DNA of 64,000 bases from Pseudomonadota bacterium (GTDB taxonomy: Bacteria > Pseudomonadota > Gammaproteobacteria > Burkholderiales > Thiobacillaceae), in the NCBI GenBank assembly GCA_029558905.1, contig JAKQCX010000030.1, positions 62,001 to 126,000 on the forward strand. The letters are read 5' to 3'. The notes under the pieces were generated by a model that worked only from the letters and a program-made list of their open reading frames with translations, had not been told where the DNA came from and made no database searches. The position numbers and the translations under genes are program-made. How positions within the stretch are numbered: the first letter of the stretch is position 1; each line of letters opens with the position of its first letter. Below, piece by piece: positions 54,175 to 63,355 of this stretch.

Positions 54175-55673
54175 GGGGTATCCGTGGTTTGTTGCGCGTG
54201 CGCGGCGGGCAGGCGGATGTGGAACTCGGCGCCGCCGTTGACGCGGTTGGTGGCGACGATGCAGCCGCCGTGCTCCGCGATGATCTCGTAGGCGATGAAC
54301 AATCCCAGGCCGCTGCCCTGACCGACCGGCTTGCTGGTGAAGAAGGGGTCGAAGACCCTGGGTAGCAGCGCTTCGGGGATGCCGGGCCCGGTGTCGGCCA
54401 GGCTCAGGTCCACCACCGCGGCGCCCGGCCGGCACTGGCCCATGGGGGCAGGAAAGCGGTCGTGCGACGCGCCTGCCCGAGCCGCCCGGGCGTGGATGCT
54501 CAGCACGCCCGTCTTGCCCATGGCGTCGTAGGCGTTCACCAGCAGGTTGAGCAGCACCTGCTGCAGGCGTGGGCGATCGCCGCACACGGCCAGCCATGGG
54601 GCGATGTCCACGCGCACCTCCACGCCCGCCGGGCGCATGTTCCGGAGGAAGCGCAGGGTTTCCTGCACCAGGTCCGCCAGGTGCACGGGGACAGGCTTGA
54701 ATTCCCGCTCGCCGGCGTAGTCCAGCAGGGCGCGCACGATGCGCCGGGCCCGCAGGGTCTCGGCATCGATGTCCTCGATGAGCTGGCGCTGCAGGGTGCT
54801 CAGCGTGCCGTCCGGCACCTCCGCGTGTGCCCCCGGGTCCGGCGCGGGGGGGAGCTCCTCCTTAAGGATCTGCGCCGAGGAGGAGATGTTGGACAGGGGG
54901 TTGTTGAGCTCGTGCGCCACGCCGGAGAGCAGGGTGCCGAGGGAGGCCAGCTTTTCGGCGCGTACCAGGGTGTGCTGGCGCCGTTCCAGCTCGTCCAGCA
55001 CATGATTGAAGGCATCGGACAGGGATGCCAGTTCGCGTTCGGGGCCGTCCGCGCTCAGACGGGTAAGCTGGCCGCTGGCCACGGCCTGCATGCGCTGCTC
55101 CATGGCCTGCAGGGGGCGGGTCACCTGGCGCGCGGTGAGCAGGCCGGTGAGCACGAGAAAGACGGCCACCACTGCCAGGGACCAGAGCAGGGTGCGCTGG
55201 TGCGCGGCCAGGGCGGCATTCGTGGACCGGCGCTCTAGGCTGGACAGTCGCTCCCCCAGTGTGACGATGCGATTGCCCAGGCCACGCACCTCGCCGGCCA
55301 GCCGCTCGTCGCCTGCACGCCCGGCATGGGCCCGCATGGCGCGCTCGTAGCGTTCCAGATCCGCACCCAGGCCGGCGCTGGTACCGGCACCAGCCAGACT
55401 GTCCAGGGTATCCGCGTTGCGCCGCAGCAGTTCCCGTGCCCGCGCCGAAAAGCGGGCATGCTCGCTCAGGTCGTGGGCCTGGTGGTAGAGGAAATGATTC
55501 TTTTCGAAACGGCGCATTTCCAGGGTGGCGTCGAACAGTTCCGCCACCTTGCCGCCTTCCCGCGCCTTGTCGGCGATGCGCTCCAGTTCCACCAGTGCCA
55601 CGATCGCCAGGCCGACGATGAGTGCGGTGAGCGCGAGATAGACGAAGACGATCTTGGCTTGCAGGGAACGCAT
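54171..55673 (-). CDS. Sensor histidine kinase, NtrB-type, pair 2
   Basis: A 500-residue kinase with membrane segments at about residues 8-28 and 161-180, a periplasmic helical sensor with MRRFEKNHFLYHQ, a HAMP linker, His-box LLSGVAHELNNPLSNISSS (His about 254), and ATPase boxes NLLVNAYDAMG, DTGPGIPEALL and GQGSGLGLFIA. It is closely parallel to the kinase at 47012. The start MRSLQAKIVFVYLAL gives the expected first helix; the longer frame runs through the operator region. A CTGTTACACT extended -10-like element lies about 5 to 15 bases upstream of the start. Confidence 0.9.
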   Translation of the reverse strand: MRSLQAKIVFVYLALTALIVGLAIVALVELERIADKAREGGKVAELFDATLEMRRFEKNHFLYHQAHDLSEHARFSARARELLRRNADTLDSLAGAGTSAGLGADLERYERAMRAHAGRAGDERLAGEVRGLGNRIVTLGERLSSLERRSTNAALAAHQRTLLWSLAVVAVFLVLTGLLTARQVTRPLQAMEQRMQAVASGQLTRLSADGPERELASLSDAFNHVLDELERRQHTLVRAEKLASLGTLLSGVAHELNNPLSNISSSAQILKEELPPAPDPGAHAEVPDGTLSTLQRQLIEDIDAETLRARRIVRALLDYAGEREFKPVPVHLADLVQETLRFLRNMRPAGVEVRVDIAPWLAVCGDRPRLQQVLLNLLVNAYDAMGKTGVLSIHARAARAGASHDRFPAPMGQCRPGAAVVDLSLADTGPGIPEALLPRVFDPFFTSKPVGQGSGLGLFIAYEIIAEHGGCIVATNRVNGGAEFHIRLPAAHAQQTTDTP

Positions 55674-55695
55674 GGCGCGAGTGTAACAGGGGTGT

Positions 55696-55706
55696 TGCAT
55701 GATGCA
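55696..55706. promoter_or_regulatory. TGCAT-N-ATGCA box A
   Basis: TGCATGATGCA, with GTG and CAC arms extending the symmetry outward to 55692-55710. It lies about 70 bases upstream of the sigma-54 -24 element of the orf66 operon and next to the start of kinase 2, so it could serve both directions. Confidence 0.65.
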
Positions 55707-55754
55707 GCACCCAAGTAGGCATGGCCCCGTCATTACCATCGAAAAATCAATGGG

Positions 55755-55766
55755 ATGCATATGCAT
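55755..55766. promoter_or_regulatory. TGCAT-ATGCA box B
   Basis: A perfect 12-base palindrome ATGCATATGCAT, a version of the box without the central base. It lies directly upstream of the -24 element at 55774. Confidence 0.5.
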
Positions 55767-55773
55767 GACGGCT

Positions 55774-55788
55774 TGGCATGCATGCTGC
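55774..55788 (+). promoter_or_regulatory. Sigma-54 promoter of the orf66-usp-sulP-dab operon
   Basis: TGGCATG-CATG-CTGC matches TGGCACG-N4-TTGC with two changes and has exact GG-N10-GC spacing. Transcription should begin near 55800. A further degenerate box, TGCATGACGCA (55786-55796), overlaps the -12 region. Confidence 0.72.
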
Positions 55789-55822
55789 ATGACGCAACTT
55801 CCTCACACCAGGATCGTCAACC

Positions 55823-56023
55823 ATGCACCCGAACCCCCTCCAGACCCTGCTCGCCGAGCGCCTCCAGTCCGCGCGTGGCCTGGGCTGGGAGATGCCCGCT
55901 CCCAGCCAGGAACCCGGGGCCGTCCAAGCCGCGCGGACCCGTGGACGAAAAGGGGTCCGCGCAGCGCGCTGGCCCCGCATGCTGATGCCCGTCGTGCGCC
56001 GCCTCGGCCTGACGGGTGAATGA
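55823..56023 (+). CDS. Small basic protein heading the carbon-uptake operon
   Basis: A 66-residue protein (MHPNPLQTLLAERLQSARGL opening, Arg-rich middle, PRMLMPVVRRLGLTGE end). It begins about 23 bases after the predicted sigma-54 start, and its stop overlaps the next start (ATGA), which supports translation. It is not similar to anything I recognise. The ribosome site is weak (CCAGGA). It could be a regulatory or accessory subunit. Confidence 0.5.
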   Translation: MHPNPLQTLLAERLQSARGLGWEMPAPSQEPGAVQAARTRGRKGVRAARWPRMLMPVVRRLGLTGE

Positions 56024-56391
56024 AACGTCGGGTCGTCGTCGCCCTGCGTCCGGTGTCGCCCGTGGAGCGACTGCTGTCCGTGGGAGCCTCCCTGTGCCGG
56101 CGCATGGATGCTGAACTGGAGGTGTTGGCCGATCCGCGCCGGCCGGATTGGCGCGACCTCGAGACCCGTCTGGCGGCCCTGCGGGACGCGGGCGTCAGCG
56201 CGCGCCTGAGCTCCGCGCCTGGGCTGGACGCCAGGCAAGTGGTGGAGCATGCCCGTGGCCACGAATGCGTTACCACCGTGGTGGTGGATCGTCCCGCCGC
56301 CTGGGCCTCGGAAGGCACCGACCCCTGGGTCCGCCTGGACTGTCCCCTGGTGGCCGCCTCCGATCATCCCGATTTGCCCGAAGAAAAGTAG
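56020..56391 (+). CDS. Small USP-like protein
   Basis: A 123-residue protein with a Rossmann-like start (RRVVVALRPVSPVERLLSVG) and LDARQVVEHARGHECVTTVV, suggesting a shortened universal-stress fold without the ATP loop. It lies between the small basic gene (overlap) and sulP (12 bases), the third USP-like gene linked to an anion transporter in this window. Function unknown. Confidence 0.6.
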   Translation: MKRRVVVALRPVSPVERLLSVGASLCRRMDAELEVLADPRRPDWRDLETRLAALRDAGVSARLSSAPGLDARQVVEHARGHECVTTVVVDRPAAWASEGTDPWVRLDCPLVAASDHPDLPEEK

Positions 56392-56403
56392 CCGAAACCC
56401 GTC

Positions 56404-58527
56404 ATGCAAAAATTCGCCCGCTTCCTGCCCTTCCTGCGCTGGTTCCCCCTGACCGGGGACACGGTCAAGGCCGATTTCATGGCCGGCATCACCGTGGCCC
56501 TGGTGCTGATTCCACAGTCCATGGCCTATGCCCAGCTCGCCGGCCTGCCGGCCTATTACGGTCTGTACGCGGCCTTCCTGCCGGTGGCCGTGGCCGCCCT
56601 GTGGGGTTCGTCCCACCAGCTGGGTACAGGGCCAGTGGCGGTGGTGTCCCTGCTGACCGCCTCCAGCCTGGCGGTGTACGCCACGCCGGGTTCGCCCGAC
56701 TTCGTCGCCCTGGCCATCATGCTGGCCCTGCTGGTGGGTGTCATTCAGCTGCTGCTGGGGGTGTTCAAGCTGGGGGTCATCGTCAACTTCCTGTCGCATC
56801 CGGTGATCGTCGGCTTCACCAACGCGGCGGCCATCATCATCGCCCTGTCGCAGGTGTCCAAGCTGTTCGGGGTGCCCATGGCGCGCAGCGAGCACTTCAT
56901 GCACGACATCGTCGGCGTGTTCGGACAGCTTGGCGATACGCACCTGCCCACCCTGGCCATGGGCATCGCCGCCATCGCCATCATGTGGGCCGTGAAACGC
57001 TTCGCGCCCAGACTGCCTGGAGTGCTCATTGCCGTGGCGCTCACCACCCTGGCGGCCTGGGGCATGGGCTTCGAGAAGAAGGCCACCCTGCACCCGGACG
57101 GTGTGGCCGATCCGCTGATCGTCGACATGCTCAGGGAATACGAGACCACGGCGGGACGCCTGGCCGAAATGAAGGACAAGGCCATGGCCAGTGACGCCGA
57201 GGCCAAGCGGCTGGAAAAACAGGCCGGCCACGATGTGCAGCAGGCGCTGACGCTCAATTATCGCGCCGACATGCTGCATTCCCAGGTCCATGCCCTGGAG
57301 GAGGCCAACGCCAAGCGCCTGCAGGACCTGCGCAGGCTCAGGTTCGAGCGTGAGGTGCGCGCCAATGGCGAGCCCGGCCTGCTGCACCTGGCCGGGACCG
57401 CGCCGATCGGGATGAAGACCGATGGCGGTGCCTGGAAGATCGCCACGGTGGCCCCGGGCGAGATCAGGCTAACCGGCGGGGGTGAGGTGGTGGGCGGCAT
57501 CCCCGAGGGACTGCCCAGTTTTGCCCTGCCCAGGTTCGATCTGGACAAGCTGGGCACCCTGCTGTCCGCTGCCCTGGTGATTTCCCTGGTGGGTTTCATG
57601 GAGGCCATCTCCATCGCCAAGGCCATCGCCGCGCGGACCAAGCAACGCCTCGATCCGAACCAGGAGCTGGTGGGCCAGGGCCTGGCCAACATCGTCGGCT
57701 CCATGACCCAGGCCTTTCCCGTATCCGGCTCCTTTTCCCGCTCGGCGGTGAACATGAATTCCGGCGCGCGCAGCGGCATGAGCTCGGTGTTCACGGCCGT
57801 GTTCGTGCTGCTTACCCTGCTGTTCCTCACCCCCCTGCTGTATCACCTGCCCCAGGCGGTACTGGCCGCCATCATCATCATGGCCGTGGCGGGACTGGTG
57901 AACGTGCGGGCCATCCGCCATGCCTGGCAGGCCAACCGGCACGACGGCATCGCCGCCGTGGTGACCTTCGTCGCCACCCTGGCCTATGCCCCGCATCTGG
58001 ACAACGGCATCATGGTGGGCGCCGGCCTGGCCCTTGTCCTCTTCCTGCTGCGCACCATGAAGCCGCGCGTGGCACAGCTGGGCCGCTTCAAGGACGGCAC
58101 GCTGCGCGACATCAAGGTGTATCCGGAACTGCCCACCAGCGAGCACATGGTGGCCATGCGCTTCGACGGCCAGCTCTATTTCGCCAACGTGTCCTATTTC
58201 GAGGACACGCTGCTGGCCACGCTGGCCGACCACCCCAAGGCCAGGTTTCTGCTGGTGGTGGGCGACGGCATCAACCAACTGGACGCGTCCGGAGAGGAAG
58301 TGATCCACCATCTGGTCAGCCGCCTGAAGGAAAACGGCGTCACCCTGGTGTTTTCCGGCCTGAAGAAGCAGGTCCTGGACGTGATGCGCGCCACCGGCCT
58401 GTTCGACCTGATCACCCAGGACAACATCTTCGCCACCGAGGATCAGGCCATCGCCGCCATCTACGAGCGCCTGGGGGACGAGGCCCGGGACGATCTGTTC
58501 TGTGCCCTCAAGCCGGCGATGGCGTGA
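56404..58527 (+). CDS. SulP-family transporter with coiled-coil insert and STAS (707 aa), paralogue
   Basis: Same length and architecture as the protein at 49864-51987: FMAGITVALVLIPQSMAYAQ, GLYAAFLPVAVAALWGSS, NQELVGQGLANIVGSMTQAF. An insert at about residues 230-365 is rich in heptads (LAEMKDKAMASDAEAKRLEK and HSQVHALEEANAKRLQDL), then VGGIPEGLPSFALP, and a C-terminal STAS with DASGEEVIHHL. It lies in a sigma-54 operon with a DabA/DabB pump, making bicarbonate uptake the best guess. Confidence 0.9.
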   Translation: MQKFARFLPFLRWFPLTGDTVKADFMAGITVALVLIPQSMAYAQLAGLPAYYGLYAAFLPVAVAALWGSSHQLGTGPVAVVSLLTASSLAVYATPGSPDFVALAIMLALLVGVIQLLLGVFKLGVIVNFLSHPVIVGFTNAAAIIIALSQVSKLFGVPMARSEHFMHDIVGVFGQLGDTHLPTLAMGIAAIAIMWAVKRFAPRLPGVLIAVALTTLAAWGMGFEKKATLHPDGVADPLIVDMLREYETTAGRLAEMKDKAMASDAEAKRLEKQAGHDVQQALTLNYRADMLHSQVHALEEANAKRLQDLRRLRFEREVRANGEPGLLHLAGTAPIGMKTDGGAWKIATVAPGEIRLTGGGEVVGGIPEGLPSFALPRFDLDKLGTLLSAALVISLVGFMEAISIAKAIAARTKQRLDPNQELVGQGLANIVGSMTQAFPVSGSFSRSAVNMNSGARSGMSSVFTAVFVLLTLLFLTPLLYHLPQAVLAAIIIMAVAGLVNVRAIRHAWQANRHDGIAAVVTFVATLAYAPHLDNGIMVGAGLALVLFLLRTMKPRVAQLGRFKDGTLRDIKVYPELPTSEHMVAMRFDGQLYFANVSYFEDTLLATLADHPKARFLLVVGDGINQLDASGEEVIHHLVSRLKENGVTLVFSGLKKQVLDVMRATGLFDLITQDNIFATEDQAIAAIYERLGDEARDDLFCALKPAMA

Positions 58528-58604
58528 GTGCCGGGCCCGCTACGGCGATGGCCGTCTGCCTTCCCCACGTGCGGGGGTGGGCATGACCCACTAAAATCCG
58601 CTCC

Positions 58605-60053
58605 GTGCTGCGTATCCTCCTCCTCCTGCCCCTCATCGGGGCCCTGCTGATCGTCTTCCTGCCAGGCGGCAATGGCGTGCTGCTGCGCCGCTCCGCCATG
58701 GCCGTGTCCGGCGCCACCCTGGTGTGGGCTCTGTGGCTGGCCAGCGCCTTCGATCCGGGCCAGGCGGGTGTGCAGCTGTTCGAGACCCAGGTCTGGAACC
58801 CGCGCCTGGGCAGCACTTTCTCGCTGGGGGTGGACGGCATTTCCCTGCCCCTGGTGTGGCTGGCCGCCCTGCTGGCCTTCATCGCCGTGCTGGCCTCCGG
58901 TGGCGTCCGGGACAAGCCCAAGGGCTACTACATCCTGATCCTGCTGCTGGAGTCGGCCATGCTGGGGGTGTTCGTGGCCCGCGACTGGTCGCTGTTCTAC
59001 GTGTTCTGGGAACTGACCCTGCTGCCCCTGTTCTTCCTCATCGACCGCTACGGCGGCCGGCTGCGCAGCCGTGCGGCCCTGAACTTCGTGCTCTACACCA
59101 TGGGCGGCTCGGTGTTCATGCTCATTGCCCTGCTCATGCTGTACGACGCCGCACCGGGACAATCCTTCGACATGGACGCGATCCGGCATGGTGCCCGGAT
59201 GCTGCCGGAGACCACCCAGGTGGGCCTGTTCCTGGGTCTGCTCATCGGCTTCGGCGTGAAGATGCCCATCTTCCCCCTGCATGGCTGGCTGCCCCTGGCC
59301 CATGTGGAAGCACCCAGCCCGGTGTCCATCCTGCTCTCCGGCATCCTGCTCAAGATGGGTTCCTACGGACTGATGCGCGCGCTGGAGACCCTGCCCGCCG
59401 CTGCCGTGGCCCTGCAGGGCCTGCTCATGGCCCTGGCCCTGGCCAGCATCGTCTACGGCGGCGTGCTGGCCTGGAAGCAGAGCGACCTGAAGGCCATGGT
59501 GGCCTATTCCTCCGTATCGCACATGGGCGTGGTGCTGCTGGGCCTGGCGGCGCTCAACACCGCCGGCTTCACCGGCGCGATGCTGCAGATGGTGGCGCAT
59601 GGCCTGGTGGCCGGCGCCCTGTTCCTGCTCATCGGACTGTTGTATGAGCGCACCCACACGCGCGAGCTGGCGGACTATGCCTCGCTGGCGCAGGTCATGC
59701 CGCGCTTCGCCCTTTTCACCGTGCTGGCCTTCATCGCCGCGGTGGGCATGCCCGGCACTGCCGGCTTCGTCGCCGAACTGCATGCCCTGGTCGGCGGGTT
59801 CGAGCGCTGGGGGGCCTGGATGGTGCTGGTCTCCCTCACGGTGCTTCTCACCGCCGCTTACGCGATACGCACCATCAGCCGCCTGTTCACCGGGCCGGTG
59901 TCGGCACGCATGCGGCATCTGCCGGACCTGACCCGGGGCGAGTTCACCGCCGCGGCCGCGCTCACTGCCGGCAGCCTGATCCTGGGCTTTTACCCCGCGC
60001 CCATCCTGTATCTCATCCGCGCCACCATCGGTGGCTATGCGGGGTTGTTTTAG
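58605..60053 (+). CDS. NuoM-like proton-translocating subunit of the Dab operon
   Basis: A 482-residue protein with about 14 membrane segments of the complex I / Mrp antiporter family. The essential Glu lies in FYVFWELTLLPLFFLI, and the Lys-bearing FGVKMPIFPLHGWLPLAHVE and WKQSDLKAMVAYSSVSHMG are typical of NuoM. A GTG start is used. It lies 2 bases before dabA. Most described Dab systems have only the NuoL-like DabB, so a second antiporter-like subunit is notable. No other complex I genes are present. Confidence 0.88.
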   Translation: MLRILLLLPLIGALLIVFLPGGNGVLLRRSAMAVSGATLVWALWLASAFDPGQAGVQLFETQVWNPRLGSTFSLGVDGISLPLVWLAALLAFIAVLASGGVRDKPKGYYILILLLESAMLGVFVARDWSLFYVFWELTLLPLFFLIDRYGGRLRSRAALNFVLYTMGGSVFMLIALLMLYDAAPGQSFDMDAIRHGARMLPETTQVGLFLGLLIGFGVKMPIFPLHGWLPLAHVEAPSPVSILLSGILLKMGSYGLMRALETLPAAAVALQGLLMALALASIVYGGVLAWKQSDLKAMVAYSSVSHMGVVLLGLAALNTAGFTGAMLQMVAHGLVAGALFLLIGLLYERTHTRELADYASLAQVMPRFALFTVLAFIAAVGMPGTAGFVAELHALVGGFERWGAWMVLVSLTVLLTAAYAIRTISRLFTGPVSARMRHLPDLTRGEFTAAAALTAGSLILGFYPAPILYLIRATIGGYAGLF

Positions 60054-60055
60054 CC

Positions 60056-63000
60056 ATGGGCCACGCGCATCCCCACACCAACGGGCAGGACGGGTCGCAC
60101 GCGCTGCTGCACCGGCTGGAGCAGGTGCTGCCCGCCCAGGCGCCCATCCAGGATTTCGTGCACCACAACACCCTGCACGGCTTCCAGCACCTGCACTTCC
60201 GGGCGGCCCTGGCCGCGGCCGAGGCCGCCACCGGCAACCAGGGCTATGAGACGCCGGAAGCCTTCCGCGCCTATTTCCGGCAGGGCCGCATCGATCTGTC
60301 GGACCTCAACGCCGCCCTGGATGAAACCCCGGAACTGGCGCCGGATGCGCCTGCGGTCGGACACATCACCCGCCGCCAGGTATTCCTGGCCGGCCTGCGC
60401 TTCGACCTGGAACCCTTGCCAGCGGCCGCCCTGCGCTGGCGGATGACGGAAGGCGGCGCGCTGCGCCGCTGTCATGACGACGTGCCGGCGGCAACCCGTC
60501 TGGTCCTGTTGACGCGGCAGGGTGGTGAGGAGGCGATGCTGACGGCCCTTTGGCAGGCCTGCGCCGCCGCCACCCGCGTGGCCCCGGCGATCGAGTCGCC
60601 CCCCGTGCACGAGTCCGAGGAGGCCGCCCTGCTCTGGGACCGGCATCGCGTCAAGCACGAGGCCCAGGCACGGCTCGATGGGCTCCTGGCGCGTTTCGGC
60701 AAGGACCTGAGCCTGCGTGGCCTGCTCATGCGCCTTGCCGGCGAGGACCTGATGCACGCCCTGCGGCCCTATCTGGTGCGTCATCTCGCCGCCCACCTGG
60801 ATCTGGGCCTGGCGGCCTGGCGCAATCCGGCTCGCGCACGCGGCTTCTACGCCGCCTGGCTGGACAGTGCTCGCCGCGATCCCTATTTCGGCTACTGCGA
60901 GCTGACGGGCTGGGACACGCTCCTGGAGCGCCTGCCCGAGGACGCCGAGACCTGCATCCCGCAGGAGCTGGATCGACTGGGCCTGCCGCAGACACGGCGG
61001 GCCGCCTACCTGGAGACCCTGGCCAAGGAGCTGCCGGGCTGGTCCGGCATGTTCCTTTGGCGCCACGGGCATCCGGGTTACGGGGGCGAAACCACGCCGG
61101 TGCACATGAGCGATTATCTGGCCGTGCGCCTGGTGCTGGAACGCCTCTATGCACAGCAGATCGCGGCTACCCATTTCAAGACGGAAGTCAGCCTGTTTGC
61201 CCTGCGCGGCTATCTGCAGCGCCATCCCGCGGAACTGCTGGTGCGTCTGCACCTCTTCGCCGAGGATATCGACCCACCCCTGCCGGAATGGCTGCAGGCG
61301 CAGGGCCACCGCCTGGTCTGGGAGGCCTGCGGCAGGGCCGGCGAGGAAGACGACGCCGACTGGCTCGCCGTGGCGCGGCTGATCCTCGATTCACACCCTT
61401 CCCCGCGGGTGGATACGGGCCGGGAGGTGGCGGAGGACGGGCCGCATCAGGCAGTCGATCCTCCTCACGTCCAACCGTTCCCCCACCCGCGCCGGAGGGG
61501 CGAGGCATGGTCCCTGTTCCTGCTCTGCCAGCATCTGGGTCTGCATGCCGGGGCCCTGGCCGAATTGGGCGAGCAGGCCCCCCGGGCCCTGCTCGCCTGC
61601 CTGGCGGAACTGACTCCCGAGCGCATGGGCTGGGTCTGGCTGCAGGCCTATGAGCGTCATTACCGCCAGGAGATCCTGGGGGCCCTGGCCGCCAATGCCG
61701 GGCGCGGTGCCTGGAAGACCCGGGATGAGCCACCCGTCGCCCAGCTGATGTTCTGCATCGATGACCGGGAAGAGGGCCTGCGCAGGTATCTGGAAGAAGG
61801 GACTCCAGGCGTGGAAACCCTGGGCGCGGCCGCCCACTTCAACGTGCCGCATGCCTGGCGCGGCCTGGATGCAGAGCAGGCCGTGGCCTTGAGTCCGGTG
61901 GTGCCCAGCGTGGTGGTACCGGCGCATGAGGTGCGGGAATTGCCTCTCGAGGGGGCCGATGGCGTGGGCATGTATGACCGCCACGTGCGTCGCCGCAGAC
62001 TGCGTCTGGACTGGAAGGCGCGCCTGATCCAGGGCACCCGCCTGGGCTGGATGACGCCCGCGTTCATGAGCCTGGCCGCGGCCCCCGTCACCCTGGGCGT
62101 GCTGCTCGGCAAGGCCTTCATGCCTGCCACCCTGGGCCGCCTGGTGGAACGCCTGCGTCTGGGCTTCGATATTCCCGTGGTCACGCGGATCGGCCTCAGC
62201 GCGCCCAACGACAGCCCCGAGGCGAAACCGGAGGCGCGCCGCCTGGGCTTCACCGACCTGGAGCAGGCCGACCGGGTGCAGGCCCTGTTGCGCAATACCG
62301 GTCTGACCCATGGTTTTTCTCCCCTGGTGGCCATCGTCGGCCATGGTTCCCACAGCCTGAACAACCCGCATGCCTCTGCCTACAGCTGCGGCGCCTGCGC
62401 CGGCCGCAACTCCGGGCCCAACGCACGCCTGGTGGCGGCCATGGCCAACCGGCCCGAGGTGCGAGCCCTGCTGCGGCAACGCGGCATCGACATTCCCGAG
62501 ACAACCTGGTTCATCGGCGCGGAGCACGATACCTGTGACGACATCGTCACCTGGTATGACGAGGTGATGGTGCCCGAGGCATTGAGACCCGCCCTGGGCC
62601 GGTTGCAGCAGGACATGCAGGCCGCCTGCCTGCTGCATGCGCGGGAGCGCTGTCGGCGTTTCGTGTCGGCGCCCCTGGAGCTGAGTCCGGAGGCCGCCTG
62701 GAAGCACGTCACCGGGCGTGCCAACGACTACTCCCAGGCCCGGCCGGAGCTGGGCCATGCCACCAACGCCTGCGCCTTCTTCGGACGCCGCGCCTTTTCC
62801 CGCGGGGCCTTCTTCGACCGGCGTGCCTTCCTGGTTTCCTACGATCCCAGTCAGGATCCGGAGGGCGAACTGCTGGAGCGGCACCTGGTCATCAACGGCG
62901 CGGTGGGAGCCGGCATCAGCCTGGAGTACTACTTTTCCAGTGCCAACAACGAACGCTACGGCTGCGGCACCAAGGTCATGCACAACATAGTCGGTCTGAG

Positions 63001-63355
63001 CGGCGTCATGCAGGGCGCCGCCTCCGACCTGCGCACCGGCCTGCCCCGGCAGATGATCGAGGTGCACGAGGCCATGCGCCTGCTGGTGGTGGTGGAGCAC
63101 AGACTGGACGTGCTCACTGCCATCTACCAGCGTCAGCCCGCCGTGCGGGAACTGGTGGACAACGAATGGGTGCAGCTGGTGGCCATCGACCCGGACAGCG
63201 GCGTGCTGCACCGCTTCCTGGTGGGTACGGGCTGGGTGGAATGGCGGCCGGAAGGCCCGGCGCCGGCCACGGTACCCACCTCGACGGACTGGGTCCGTGG
63301 CCGGCGCGAGCCGCTGCCGCCGGTGCTCATCGAACAAGGAGCGCGGGCGACATGA
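60056..63355 (+). CDS. dabA: DabA-type inorganic-carbon transport protein (DUF2309)
   Basis: A 1099-residue soluble protein of the DUF2309 family. The zinc site is intact: Cys567 and Asp569 in LMFCIDDREEG, His763 in VGHGSHSLNN and Cys778 in SCGACAGRNSG. The spacing of 2 and 15 between pairs matches the known DabA site. DabA works with a membrane NuoL-like subunit to hydrate CO2 vectorially and accumulate bicarbonate. It is a long form, with an extra region around residues 430-500. Its stop overlaps the dabB start. Confidence 0.92.
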   Translation: MGHAHPHTNGQDGSHALLHRLEQVLPAQAPIQDFVHHNTLHGFQHLHFRAALAAAEAATGNQGYETPEAFRAYFRQGRIDLSDLNAALDETPELAPDAPAVGHITRRQVFLAGLRFDLEPLPAAALRWRMTEGGALRRCHDDVPAATRLVLLTRQGGEEAMLTALWQACAAATRVAPAIESPPVHESEEAALLWDRHRVKHEAQARLDGLLARFGKDLSLRGLLMRLAGEDLMHALRPYLVRHLAAHLDLGLAAWRNPARARGFYAAWLDSARRDPYFGYCELTGWDTLLERLPEDAETCIPQELDRLGLPQTRRAAYLETLAKELPGWSGMFLWRHGHPGYGGETTPVHMSDYLAVRLVLERLYAQQIAATHFKTEVSLFALRGYLQRHPAELLVRLHLFAEDIDPPLPEWLQAQGHRLVWEACGRAGEEDDADWLAVARLILDSHPSPRVDTGREVAEDGPHQAVDPPHVQPFPHPRRRGEAWSLFLLCQHLGLHAGALAELGEQAPRALLACLAELTPERMGWVWLQAYERHYRQEILGALAANAGRGAWKTRDEPPVAQLMFCIDDREEGLRRYLEEGTPGVETLGAAAHFNVPHAWRGLDAEQAVALSPVVPSVVVPAHEVRELPLEGADGVGMYDRHVRRRRLRLDWKARLIQGTRLGWMTPAFMSLAAAPVTLGVLLGKAFMPATLGRLVERLRLGFDIPVVTRIGLSAPNDSPEAKPEARRLGFTDLEQADRVQALLRNTGLTHGFSPLVAIVGHGSHSLNNPHASAYSCGACAGRNSGPNARLVAAMANRPEVRALLRQRGIDIPETTWFIGAEHDTCDDIVTWYDEVMVPEALRPALGRLQQDMQAACLLHARERCRRFVSAPLELSPEAAWKHVTGRANDYSQARPELGHATNACAFFGRRAFSRGAFFDRRAFLVSYDPSQDPEGELLERHLVINGAVGAGISLEYYFSSANNERYGCGTKVMHNIVGLSGVMQGAASDLRTGLPRQMIEVHEAMRLLVVVEHRLDVLTAIYQRQPAVRELVDNEWVQLVAIDPDSGVLHRFLVGTGWVEWRPEGPAPATVPTSTDWVRGRREPLPPVLIEQGARAT

